From: VGXO01 sp964614695
GTDB lineage: Bacteria; Planctomycetota; Phycisphaerae; Phycisphaerales; SM1A02
Direction of reading: 5' to 3'
Assembly: GCA_964614695.1 (NCBI GenBank)
Contig: CAZTMB010000030.1
Span: forward strand, 1 to 28,637
DNA length: 28,637 nt
Each line of letters starts with the position of its first letter. Positions within the stretch are counted from its first letter, which is position 1. Positions 9,401 through 16,659 of the stretch are shown here, piece after piece. A program made the translations under genes and the position numbers. Under the pieces are notes generated by a model. That model made no database searches and was not told the DNA's origin. It saw only the letters and a list, made by a program, of their open reading frames with translations.

Positions 9401-9994
9401 TACACCCACGTGCGGTCGATGGACACCCGATCGCTGGAGGAGTTCGAAGGCGATCTGCACGCGGCCGCGGAGGGACGCGACGGACTGCTCATCGACGTGC
9501 GCAACAACGGCGGAGGATTCACCGCCGACCGGCTGCTCGCCTCGATCATGGTGCAGCCGCACGCCTACACCGTGCCGCGGGGAGCCGATCCGTCGGTCAC
9601 CAGCGGCTATCCGCGCGACCGCCTCTTCATCCAGCGCTACGTGCTTCCGATCAACATGCTCTGCAACGAGAAGAGCTTCTCGAACGCCGAGATCGTGTCG
9701 CATGCGTTCAAGACGCTCGATCGAGGCACGCTCGTCGGCATGCCCACCTACGGCGGCGTGATCTCGACCGGCAGCCATCGCCTGCTCGACGGAAGCACGA
9801 TCCGCATGCCGTTCCGCGGCTGGTATCTGCTCGACGGGACCGACATGGAGAACCACGGCGCCACGCCCGATCTCATCGTGCCGCAGACGCCGGAGGACGA
9901 GTCGGTCGGCTTCGACGCGCAACTCAAGGCTGCGGTGGAGGATCTGCAGTCGAGGTTGCCTGTCTCCTCGGGGACGCCTGCCGAAACGCCCTGA
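6410..9994 (+). CDS. Tricorn-like S41 family serine protease, secreted
   Basis: A 1,194-residue homologue of tricorn protease, a large peptidase that in Thermoplasma degrades peptides released by the proteasome. GTG 6410 is chosen over ATG 6230 because of AAGGAG at 6396-6401. The N-terminus (residues ~1-34) has basic residues and a hydrophobic stretch consistent with export, unlike archaeal tricorn. Residues ~40-400 and ~480-830 hold TolB/beta-propeller repeats ('SPDG', 'WSPDS', 'FSADGK'). Two low-complexity Ala/Asp/Glu/Lys linkers (~425-485 and ~656-690) interrupt the propellers. A core segment with S863-H864 ('NASHLGM') is followed by a PDZ domain (~880-985), then the S41 core with nucleophile candidate S1091 ('NEKSFSNAE') and E1147 ('MENHG'). 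These four residues match the tricorn Ser-His-Ser-Glu tetrad, so it should be active. Periplasmic or secreted peptide turnover is inferred. Confidence 0.9.
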   Translation: MPEARLASVPGLRSAVIRVGFAASTLVGSAAMGGVEVDLPRYPSISPDGTQIVFSWRGDLWRVPAEGGSAIRLTSHPAIEGASAWSPDGALIAFESERDGFRNIHLMAPDGSGLRQLTHSDLSFSLTDFGPDPSGKPAVFVSASMEGDLYRSPRPYRIPIDGGAPIRVHDAFGDEASPSPDGSIVAFTRGGSSWMRRHYRGSDQRELWTFDPESNAFERITDWAGNDGRARWVGEDAIAFLSDREGDTVNLHLLRLDETDGEAMPTVTPLTRFSGRDIHGFDLSRDGSVAVVANWDGLHRLELANPHASPQRLEILAPADLADQVVSIDLAREVSEAALSPDGKTMAMIAFGDVWVRPLEDGRPPRRVTSTIAREQDLAWSPDGLRLYFTSDREGSDGIEMARVKMTRSEIRDGYRERREMKSADAEAEPEMKDAADAAKAEDASGDDGSTTSAEAAADSSDEKKDDEAKASSKKPKDPALDPARWQDAVTFVIEPVVSGADEDRRAVPSPDGRSIAFRRGRGDLCVLDLASGEIRTLRSGWDASLDAVWSPDSKWLAVAVSDRDFNRDIHLLPADGSEAGVNITRHPDTDAQPRFSADGKILAFVSDRTGDESDVWMVFLDRELERMSRRDLDAYFEEAGKAVKKRKPIDPVVFDAAAAKPVSEDPSAEELAEGEAASPAKPKADAKPPFTRDDLADAWRRLRRVTTIDGGESGLGMLPSGDRLVFSAAGGPGEGRGLYSIDWDGTDLKKLGSAADLQGISLDGATLSLVSGGQARTMPSAGGSMKSIELPERIEIDRGEWNLALFDEAARILGEGFYLDPSEKGLDWAETSARYRELAEASRTPDEIEWVVNRLFGELNASHLGMRANDPTAPPRRSQGRLGTVLRPVEGGFEVVEVLEGSPAQNSPTPLEVGDVIVAIEFEPLAEDDTVERRLRDRVGKETIVGVRRPREGDEPIELDCLIVPVSSGELRDLVYRETQRRAAEQVDAWSGGRLGYTHVRSMDTRSLEEFEGDLHAAAEGRDGLLIDVRNNGGGFTADRLLASIMVQPHAYTVPRGADPSVTSGYPRDRLFIQRYVLPINMLCNEKSFSNAEIVSHAFKTLDRGTLVGMPTYGGVISTGSHRLLDGSTIRMPFRGWYLLDGTDMENHGATPDLIVPQTPEDESVGFDAQLKAAVEDLQSRLPVSSGTPAETP

Positions 9995-10069
9995 CGCCAA
10001 CGGACGTCACCCTGGGGCCGATCGGCTGGGTTGGGGTGCCCTATTGCGGATGAATGCCGAGGATCGCCA

Positions 10070-10097
10070 TTGCCTTGAAGGGTCGAAGCGATACTCT
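10070..10097 (+). promoter_or_regulatory. Candidate sigma-70 promoter of the 10138 lipoprotein gene
   Basis: TTGCCT (10070-10075) and TACTCT (10092-10097) are separated by 16 nt, a plausible -35/-10 pair. Transcription would begin near 10104, about 34 nt before the TTG start codon. This is pattern matching only. It would exclude the longer reading from ATG 10054. Confidence 0.4.
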
Positions 10098-10137
10098 GTC
10101 CGGCTCGCCGCGGTGGTGGAATCAGGGGAGTCGGGCG

Positions 10138-10947
10138 TTGAAGATCAGGAAAGATGAATGGCGGCCCGGAAGGGTCGTGAGCGCACTGCACCGTCTTTCC
10201 GCAGTGCTTGGCGTGGCGTTGGTGCTCGGTTCGGTCGCGGGATGTGGCGACGACTCTTCGGTCGCCGCCGATCCCACGGTCGCCGCGGTTCCGCCCGAGA
10301 TCGTCAGCCAGCTCGCGGCGATCGAGGCCGCGACGAACCGCCGCAGCGTGGCCGATCTCATGCCGCTCTTCGATGAGCGGGCCTCGATCCAGTCGGCGAG
10401 CCTGCTCGGCTACGGATCGAAGAAGCAGTTCCTCGACAGCGTGTCGTCGGCTCGGCAGGTCGTCCCGTTCAAGTTCGGCGAGACGGTGCTCGTCTCCGAG
10501 CGGCCCGGCAAGGTCCGAACGGTGAGCGAAGTGATCCGTCGCTTCGGCGAAGAGGTCGTCGTGGAGCGCGTCGCGCACGATTGGATTCGCCAAGGCGACC
10601 GCTGGGTCGTGAAGGACCAGAGTTTCCCCGACTGGTCGCCGCTCGTGGGCGCGTGGTGGCGGGAGGAGGGCGACGCGAAGGTCGAGTTGAAGCTCATGCC
10701 CTCGGGCATCTTCGAGATGATCGATGGCGCGGGCATCGCTGTCCGAAAGGGCGTCTTCGCGACCGGAACCGACGACGTGGTGTTCACGCCGGATGCGCTC
10801 GGCAGCGGCGCGACCTCCGAGCGTCCGATCGATGCGGCGTTTCGGTTCGAGTTCGACGGCTCCCTCGAGATGACGATCGTCTCGGGAAGTGAGTCCGCCG
10901 GCATCCCGTCGCTCGGCGGCGTGTGGAAGCGGCGATCGATGCGTTGA
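10138..10947 (+). CDS. Lipoprotein of unknown function
   Basis: A predicted 269-residue lipoprotein. The N-terminus has a basic n-region, a hydrophobic stretch 'AVLGVALVLG' and lipobox V-A-G-C, with the acylated Cys at residue 36 and Asp residues following (CGDDSS). The mature part has a central region resembling SnoaL/NTF2-like folds ('IEAATNRRSVADLMPLFDERASI... DWIRQGDRWVVKDQSFPDW') and a C-terminal lipocalin-like 'LVGAWWREEGDAKVELKLMPSGIFEM' segment; both resemblances are weak. Start choice: TTG 10138 has GGGGAG about 8 nt upstream and gives a basic n-region; GTG 10177 would give a 23-residue signal peptide; ATG 10054 gives an implausible extension. It lies 143 nt behind the tricorn-like protease and converges with the SWIM gene. 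Confidence 0.78.
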   Translation: MKIRKDEWRPGRVVSALHRLSAVLGVALVLGSVAGCGDDSSVAADPTVAAVPPEIVSQLAAIEAATNRRSVADLMPLFDERASIQSASLLGYGSKKQFLDSVSSARQVVPFKFGETVLVSERPGKVRTVSEVIRRFGEEVVVERVAHDWIRQGDRWVVKDQSFPDWSPLVGAWWREEGDAKVELKLMPSGIFEMIDGAGIAVRKGVFATGTDDVVFTPDALGSGATSERPIDAAFRFEFDGSLEMTIVSGSESAGIPSLGGVWKRRSMR

Positions 10948-10989
10948 CGCGTTGATGGCGTTCGATCGGCTCGCGTGACCGAATCCGGA

Positions 10990-12027
10990 TCAGCCGCCCG
11001 TCGCCGAACTCTTCCGCTTCGCGACGGCACGTCCAAGCGGGCGAGGCGTCGAGGCAACGGGTTCCGGCGAGGCGATTGGCATCGTCTCGGCGACCGGCGG
11101 CGCTTCGAGGTCTTCTCGACGAGGTTCGCTTTCCTGCGAATCGCCAGGTTCGGTCGCCTCGCCAAGGTCGATCGCATCGCCGCTCGAAGCGAGCGCTGCC
11201 CCGCGTCGGCTGATCGACTCGTACGCGCTCGCGAGCAGTCCAACCAACGGAAAGCGACCTTCGAGCGGCGAAGGCCCGAGGCGTCGCAGCAGCGCCATCG
11301 GCGCGTGATGCGCCGGCGGCATGCTCTCGAGTTGCGAAAGCGCCGAGCCGGGACGCCAGAACTCCTCGATCGGCCCGTCGAACGGCGTGCCCGGCGCCGC
11401 GAGCCCCACGCTCGGCGACTCCTCACCGGAACGTCGAGCGAGTCGAACCCGATCCTGCACATCCTCCTGGATCAGCCCGCGAAGACGCAGCAGCATCCAC
11501 GGGTCGCTCGCGACGCGATCCTGCAGGACCCATGCGACGGCGAGTTCGTGACGGCATCCCGGTGGACGACCGCAGGAACACGCGAAGCGTGGTGCGTCCG
11601 AACTCGTCGGCGTCAACGGCAACCCATGCTCGCGGAAGATCGCCTCGATCGACCGCGGCACGTCGCCGAGCAGCACGCTCGCGGCAGCGGCCGGATCGGC
11701 GGCGAGGCTTCGCAGGATCGCCTCGATCGCCGTCGGCTCCACCGGCGACCATTGAATCACGACCGCGTGCGGGCGAGGCATGCGTCCCTGGACGGCCGCC
11801 GTCACGCTTCCCGGAGTGATCGACAGCGACGCGACCTGTCCGCTTCTGGCGTAGGCGTGGCCTTCCGCATCCTCTTCGTCGTTCACGGCGGGACGGGCTC
11901 GCAGCCATCCCTCGGCGGGCCAAGGCCACGGACCGAAGGTGTCGGCGCGAAGAAGCCGCTGGCCGCCGACCACTCGGCGCGGATTCTCGCTGCGACGAAC
12001 GACCGGTCGTGCGGGGCCTTCGCTCAT
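10990..12027 (-). CDS. SWIM zinc-finger protein
   Basis: A 345-residue protein carrying a SWIM zinc-binding signature CxCx5CxH at C150, C152, C158 and H160 ('FACSCGRPPGCRHELAVAWVL'). SWIM domains bind DNA or partner proteins and occur with SNF2-type ATPases in bacteria. The N-terminal ~70 residues have a 'VGGQRLLRADTFGPWPWPAEGW' block; the last ~75 residues are Pro/Glu/Ser-rich and probably disordered, ending in a basic tail. Its ATG (12027-12025) overlaps the TGA of the upstream SNF2 gene (ATGA), so the two are almost certainly translationally coupled and likely act in one complex. The frame is open far upstream inside the helicase gene, but that extension is only an out-of-phase reading of the helicase. 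Confidence 0.88.
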   Translation of the reverse strand: MSEGPARPVVRRSENPRRVVGGQRLLRADTFGPWPWPAEGWLRARPAVNDEEDAEGHAYARSGQVASLSITPGSVTAAVQGRMPRPHAVVIQWSPVEPTAIEAILRSLAADPAAAASVLLGDVPRSIEAIFREHGLPLTPTSSDAPRFACSCGRPPGCRHELAVAWVLQDRVASDPWMLLRLRGLIQEDVQDRVRLARRSGEESPSVGLAAPGTPFDGPIEEFWRPGSALSQLESMPPAHHAPMALLRRLGPSPLEGRFPLVGLLASAYESISRRGAALASSGDAIDLGEATEPGDSQESEPRREDLEAPPVAETMPIASPEPVASTPRPLGRAVAKRKSSATGG

Positions 12028-15000
12028 CTCGACGCGGCCTCCTCGAACGAACTGCGGCGAAGCTCGAGCAGATCCCGCAGCTGGCCGGTGGAGAGTTCGG
12101 TGATCCACGACTCGCCGGAGCCGACGACCTGCTCGGCGAGTTCGGTCTTCTGCTCGATCATGCGGTCGATGCGCTCCTCGAGCGTTCCGGTCGAGACCAT
12201 CTTGTGGACGTGCACCGTGCGGGTCTGGCCGATGCGGAACGCCCGGTCCGTCGCCTGGTTCTCGACCGCCGGATTCCACCAGCGGTCGTAGTGGACCACG
12301 TGCCGCGCGGCGGTGAGGTTGAGACCCACGCCGCCTGCCCGCAGCGACAGGATGAACACCGGGCAGGAAGGATCGCCCGACTGGAATCGATCGATCAGCT
12401 GCTCGCGGCGTCCGCTCGGCGTGCCGCCATGCAGGAAGATCGGATCCACGTCGAAGACGCGACGCACCAGCCACGCGAGCAGATGGCCCATCTGCCGGTA
12501 CTGCGTGAACACCAGGGCTCGGTCGCCTGCGGCGATGAGTTCCTCGAGCAGTTCGACGAGGCGGGCCGCCTTGCCGGATCGGGCGATGAAGGCGTCCGCC
12601 GCGACGCCGTCGCCCGGCTCCTCGCCGAGGAACTGCGCCGGGTGGTTGCAGATCTGCTTGAGACGCACCAGTCCAGCGAGCACGAGTCCGCGCCTTCGCA
12701 TGCCGTCGCTCGACTCGATGCTCCTCAGCATGCTCGCGACGGTCGTCTCGTAGAGCGACGCCTGCTCTTCGGTGAGAGGAACGTGCTGCCGGCTTTCGAC
12801 GAGAGGCGGCAGGTCGGAGATGACGGTGGGATCGGTCTTGAGCCTGCGAAGGACGAACGGCCGGACCAGCGCTCGCAGTCGTTCGGCCTGCGCGCGATCC
12901 CGATGCCGCTCGATCGGCATCGCGAAGCGGCGTCGGAACTCCGCCGCCGTGCCGAGGTATCCCGGGCAGCAGAACTCGAGGATCGACCACAGTTCGGCGA
13001 GGCGATTCTCGACCGGCGTTCCGGTGAGGGCGATCCGCTGGTCGCAGCGAAGCGTGCGGATCGCGGTGGCCTGCTTGGTGGGAGGGTTCTTGACGTGCTG
13101 CGCCTCGTCGAGCACCACGCGACGCCAGTGCAGCCGCTGCAGGAAGTCGAGGTCGCGGCCCACGAGCCCGTAGGTCGTGAGCACCACATCGCTTCGCTGT
13201 GCGATCTCGACGAATCGGTCGCCGATCGGGCGATCGAGTCCGTGGTGGCGGTGCACCACGAGCTCCGGCGCGAACCGCTCGAGTTCGCGCTGCCAGTTTC
13301 CGACCACGCTCATCGGCGCGACGATCAGCGTCGGACCGGGCGGGTTCTCGTTCCGCTCCCGTTCGTGCTGCAGGAGCGCGATGAGCTGGACCGTCTTGCC
13401 GAGGCCCATGTCGTCCGCGAGGCACGCGCCGATTCCGACGCGATCGAGGAAGGCGAGCCACGAGAGGCCCGACTGCTGGTACGGGCGAAGCGTGCCGCGG
13501 AAGAGTTGCGGCGGCTCGATCGACTCGACCTTCGCCTCCGAGGTCCCGTCGATGAGGTCCGCGATCCATCCGCTCGCTTCGATTCCCGCCCGCATCAGGC
13601 CCCCGTCGCTCGCGTCGAGACCGTGCGCCATCCGAAGGGCGTCGCGAAGGGTCGTCTCGCCGGCGACCTCGCCCTCGAGGAATCGCCGCGCGGCCACGAG
13701 ATCCTCCGGGCGGATCTCGACCCAGCGGTTCTCGATGCGAACAAGCGGCACGCCGTCCGCGGCGAGGCGACGGAACTGGTCGAACGAGACGCTCTCGCCG
13801 CCGAGCACCAGTTCCCAGCGATACCCGACGACCCGATCGAGCCCGCTTCCGGAGACGGGTCCTTCAAGGCCCGGGCCCGCCTCGATCGGATCGAGCCGCA
13901 GTCGAGCGGCGAGCCGGCTCGAGGGATCGCCCCACCACGCGGGGACTTCAAGCAGGATGCCCGATTCCTCGAGGATCGGCCGATGCTCGCGGAGGAGCGC
14001 GTAGGTCTCCGCGGTCGAGATCGGAATCGACCCGGCTCCCGGATCACGAAGCGCCGCTTCCAGTCGTGGCCAGATCCGTGCGGCCTTGGCGAGTTCCGTG
14101 AGCAGCGTCTCTTCGAGATCGGCGCCCGCGGCCGCGCCGCCCGGCGCGATCGCCAGCCCCGCGACGATGTCCGCCGGCTCGAACCATGGCGCCTCCGGTC
14201 CGGAGCCCTCGGTCAGGCCGAACCGCAGGGTCCAGACGCTGCGGGTGCGATCGATCGGCCCCGTCGGATCCGCAGCATCGTCCGGCTCGACCAGCAGGAA
14301 CCGCAGCCGCATCTTGCCGAGGGCCCGCTCCTCCTCGAGCCGCGAGAGCCACGATCGCACCCGCCGGGGCAACTCCAGGTCGCGGCCCGCGCCGCAATCG
14401 ATCTGCGCCCGCTCCCGAAGGAGCCCGCCCAGCCAGACCACGTGCGGATCGTCGGAATCGTCCCAGGAATCGATCGAGTCCTCGTAGTCCTCGTCGCGCA
14501 GCGTGCCTCGAACGATGGCGTCGGTCCAGGCCGCGGTCGCCTGCTCGATCGCCGCGGCCGGATCGCTCGGACTCTCCGCGCCGCAACGAGCGGCCGCGGG
14601 CATCGCCGCGATGAGTCGGTCGATGCGGCTTCGCGCGTCCGCGTCACCGGTCCACAGCAGCCATCTCGCCTCGCCGAAACCGCGCGGGTCCGCGACGAGG
14701 GAGGGAACGACCCGCTGGTCCGCCAGCCACTCCGCCACCTCGCGAGCCATCGCGAACCAGAATCGGAGCTCGTGCCCGAAGCGGATTCCGGCGGGCTCGG
14801 CCGCCTCGAGTTCCAGGAGCCAGGCGACGACGTTCGTCTCGCTCGGGACCACGCTCGGCACCCGAATCCGCTCGAGCGTCGGAACATGCCGCTCCTCCGG
14901 CTCCTCGCCGAGGACCGCGAGCAGCCGCGGGCTCGCCCACGGGCGCCCGTCCGAGCCGCACGGCAGGGTCAGTTCGATGGCGTCCGACTCGAAGCCGGCC

Positions 15001-15155
15001 GCGGAGGAGCCGAGCGCCGGTCGAAGCGTCGCGGCATCGATCGCGAACGGATGCTCCCCGCCCTCGGAAGCGCCGGAACCGTTCGAAGTCTCGCGGGAAG
15101 TGCCTTCCGCCCAAAGATGCAGACGGCGGCGTGTCCAAACGGCGTGCAGGATCAT
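12024..15155 (-). CDS. SNF2-family DNA-dependent ATPase/helicase
   Basis: A 1,043-residue SWI2/SNF2 (superfamily 2) ATPase that would translocate on double-stranded DNA and remodel protein-DNA complexes. The start 'MILHAVWTRRRLHLWAE' matches the usual opening of bacterial members that carry an SNF2-associated domain (DUF3670-like) before the motor. Motor motifs: Walker A 'ADDMGLGKT' with K587, Walker B 'DEAQH' (683-687), motif III 'ALTGTPVENRL', motif IV 'RALVFTQYRQM', motif V 'SLRAGGVGLNL', and motif VI 'QATDRAFRIGQ' starting at 967. All key residues are intact. No Shine-Dalgarno precedes the ATG. It lies 45 nt downstream of tRNA-Lys on the same strand and overlaps the SWIM gene by 4 nt. Mycobacterial HelZ is a comparable protein. 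A role in repair or transcription recovery is inferred. Confidence 0.93.
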   Translation of the reverse strand: MILHAVWTRRRLHLWAEGTSRETSNGSGASEGGEHPFAIDAATLRPALGSSAAGFESDAIELTLPCGSDGRPWASPRLLAVLGEEPEERHVPTLERIRVPSVVPSETNVVAWLLELEAAEPAGIRFGHELRFWFAMAREVAEWLADQRVVPSLVADPRGFGEARWLLWTGDADARSRIDRLIAAMPAAARCGAESPSDPAAAIEQATAAWTDAIVRGTLRDEDYEDSIDSWDDSDDPHVVWLGGLLRERAQIDCGAGRDLELPRRVRSWLSRLEEERALGKMRLRFLLVEPDDAADPTGPIDRTRSVWTLRFGLTEGSGPEAPWFEPADIVAGLAIAPGGAAAGADLEETLLTELAKAARIWPRLEAALRDPGAGSIPISTAETYALLREHRPILEESGILLEVPAWWGDPSSRLAARLRLDPIEAGPGLEGPVSGSGLDRVVGYRWELVLGGESVSFDQFRRLAADGVPLVRIENRWVEIRPEDLVAARRFLEGEVAGETTLRDALRMAHGLDASDGGLMRAGIEASGWIADLIDGTSEAKVESIEPPQLFRGTLRPYQQSGLSWLAFLDRVGIGACLADDMGLGKTVQLIALLQHERERNENPPGPTLIVAPMSVVGNWQRELERFAPELVVHRHHGLDRPIGDRFVEIAQRSDVVLTTYGLVGRDLDFLQRLHWRRVVLDEAQHVKNPPTKQATAIRTLRCDQRIALTGTPVENRLAELWSILEFCCPGYLGTAAEFRRRFAMPIERHRDRAQAERLRALVRPFVLRRLKTDPTVISDLPPLVESRQHVPLTEEQASLYETTVASMLRSIESSDGMRRRGLVLAGLVRLKQICNHPAQFLGEEPGDGVAADAFIARSGKAARLVELLEELIAAGDRALVFTQYRQMGHLLAWLVRRVFDVDPIFLHGGTPSGRREQLIDRFQSGDPSCPVFILSLRAGGVGLNLTAARHVVHYDRWWNPAVENQATDRAFRIGQTRTVHVHKMVSTGTLEERIDRMIEQKTELAEQVVGSGESWITELSTGQLRDLLELRRSSFEEAASR

Positions 15156-15200
15156 GGAGAGAAGGAGGCCGGGCTCGGGCAGGGCGTCGGTCGATTCGAG

Positions 15201-15273
15201 TGATTGCGCTGGGGCTCGAACCCAGGACCTAGCGATTAAAAGTCGCTTGCTCTACCGACTGAGCTACGCAATC
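15201..15273 (-). tRNA. tRNA-Lys (anticodon UUU)
   Basis: A complete 73-nt cloverleaf on the minus strand. The acceptor arm GATTGCG pairs fully with CGCAATC, with discriminator A. The D-loop contains TCAGTCGGTAGAGC. Anticodon stem AGCGA/TCGCT closes the loop CTTTTAA, giving anticodon UUU for lysine. The T arm CTGGG-TTCGAGC-CCCAG is canonical. The 3' CCA is not encoded (next bases CTC), so it must be added after transcription. Confidence 0.97.
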
Positions 15274-15653
15274 GCGAAACGACGAGTGTAGGGGGGAATC
15301 GCGTCGGGACGACCGGCTCGGGCGATTCGGAGCGACGATCCGTCGCGAGTCGCGTCCGATCGAGCCGAGCATCGACCCGTTCGTTCGCGGCGTCGATCGC
15401 CACGGCCCGCGGGTCCAAGCGGCGTCGCCCACGCCGATCCGGGCGGGCGTCCGGTGCGAGGGCGTCGGTGCCGATCCCCGTCCGATCGACTCCCGTCACG
15501 GATTCTTGTGCCGGAAACTCGACTTGCCCGATAAGTGGACTCAACCTCGGTCCGAGATGGACCGATGGCGGGAAGGGCGAATGCCCACGAGTCCGAAGCC
15601 GGTTCGCAGGACGCGACCGGCACTCGACGGACCCGCACGTGCCGAGGCGAACC
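15274..15653. other. Intergenic region between tRNA-Lys and xerC/D
   Basis: These 380 nt hold the tRNA promoter at the left edge and the leader of the recombinase gene at the right. A weak promoter-like pair on the plus strand is TTGTGC (15506-15511) with GATAAG (15530-15535) at an 18-nt spacing. The ribosome-binding site GAGG lies at 15644-15647. The frames open across this stretch are Arg-rich and show no motif, and I find no copy of the tRNA 3' end that would mark an integration site. Confidence 0.45.
15285..15290 (-). promoter_or_regulatory. -10-like box upstream of tRNA-Lys
   Basis: On the minus strand TACACT lies 11 nt before the first tRNA base, which fits a -10 element with a start near 15278. 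The same hexamer precedes the tricorn-like gene. No clear -35 box is seen, so support is modest. Confidence 0.4.
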
Positions 15654-16652
15654 ATGAGCGACCATCTGCCCCTCGTCGACCGCTTCCTGACCTACCTGAT
15701 CGACGAGCGTCACTTCAGCCCCTACACGAGCCGCTGCTACGGGCTCGATCTGAGGCAGTACATCGAGTTCATGTCGAGCGAGTTCGGGATCGACCACGAT
15801 CCCTCCGCCGAACAGTCTGCGCTCGATGCGGGTCCCGAGGCCTCGAGCCGATTCATGCACACCGCCACGGGAAGGCTCATGGCGGCCGATCCCGAGACGG
15901 TCCGGGCGTTCCTCGTCCGCATGAGCGACCAGAACTACTCCGCCGCCACGATGGCGCGGAAGATCGCCACGCTCCGCTCCTTCCACAAGTGGGCCGAGCG
16001 TCGCGGTCTGGTGCGGACCAATCCCATGGTCCTGATCCGCACGCCCAAGCAGTCCAAGAGGCTTCCGCGGGCGATCAGCGTCGACGAGATCGAACGTCTT
16101 CTCTCCGCGCCCGATCCGAACGAACTGCTCGGGGCTCGCGATCGCGCGATCCTCGAGACGCTCTACTCCACCGGCATCCGTGTCAGCGAGGTGGTCGGCA
16201 TCAACCGTGGCGACCTCAACGAGGCGGGCGAGGCGATCGTCATTCGCGGCAAGGGCCGCCGCGAGCGGATCGTGCCGCTCGGATCGCACGCGCTTGCGGC
16301 ATTGCGGCACTACCTCGACATGCTCGACGCGGAACTCGCTCGGGCCGGCACGGTCGCGCCGCCGAACTCGCCGCTCTTCGTCAACAAGCACGGCAGCCGG
16401 CTGAGCAGCCGTTCGGTGCGCCGCAAGGTGTCGAAGTACCTCGCGCAGGTCGGGCTCGACCCCAACATCAGCCCGCACACCATCCGCCACAGCTTCGCCA
16501 CGCACCTCCTCGACAACGGCGCCGATCTGCGGTCGGTGCAGGAGCTCCTCGGCCACCAGTCGCTGTCGAGCACGCAGGTCTACACGCATCTCACGACCGC
16601 CCGGATGCGCGAGGCCTACGACCGCGCCCATCCGCGGGCGGAGGCGTCCTGA
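15654..16652 (+). CDS. Tyrosine recombinase XerC/XerD type
   Basis: A 332-residue site-specific tyrosine recombinase of the Xer type, which resolves chromosome dimers at dif at the division septum. The N-terminal SAM-like domain begins 'LVDRFLTYLIDERHFSPYTSRCYGLDLRQY'. The catalytic set is complete: R176 ('STGIRVSE'), K200 ('RGKGRRERIVP'), H275-x-x-R278 ('HTIRHSFATHLL'), H301 ('LLGHQSL') and nucleophile Y310 ('TQVYTH'). It is some 30 residues longer than E. coli XerC/D because of an insertion at about residues 40-75 of the N-terminal domain. The ATG has GAGG 6 nt upstream; the frame is open upstream but not convincingly coding. Whether it is XerC or XerD cannot be decided here. The lone Xer features and core neighbours argue against a phage integrase. 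Confidence 0.9.
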   Translation: MSDHLPLVDRFLTYLIDERHFSPYTSRCYGLDLRQYIEFMSSEFGIDHDPSAEQSALDAGPEASSRFMHTATGRLMAADPETVRAFLVRMSDQNYSAATMARKIATLRSFHKWAERRGLVRTNPMVLIRTPKQSKRLPRAISVDEIERLLSAPDPNELLGARDRAILETLYSTGIRVSEVVGINRGDLNEAGEAIVIRGKGRRERIVPLGSHALAALRHYLDMLDAELARAGTVAPPNSPLFVNKHGSRLSSRSVRRKVSKYLAQVGLDPNISPHTIRHSFATHLLDNGADLRSVQELLGHQSLSSTQVYTHLTTARMREAYDRAHPRAEAS

Positions 16653-16659
16653 CCTTCGC

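Noticed and set aside
6449..10000. About 1,180-codon antisense open frame opposite the tricorn-like protease
   Set aside because: The plus strand encodes clear propeller, PDZ and S41 domains with a good ribosome-binding site. The antisense product has no motif and has a composition typical of a complement-strand shadow.
12028..13569. Upstream extension of the SWIM protein into the helicase gene
   Set aside because: The extension is out of phase with the helicase and reads as low-complexity Arg/Ala/Pro. The ATG at 12027 overlapping the helicase stop is the sensible start.
12009..15203. About 1,060-codon plus-strand open frame over the SNF2 gene
   Set aside because: The minus strand carries all SNF2 motor motifs in order. 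The opposite reading has no motifs and is Arg/Glu-rich from reverse-complement codons.
15201..16652. Genomic island integrated at tRNA-Lys (tRNA next to a tyrosine recombinase)
   Set aside because: The recombinase lies on the 5' side of the tRNA, not at its 3' end. I found no second copy of the tRNA 3' end in the window, the protein looks like a core Xer enzyme, and the neighbours are housekeeping genes.
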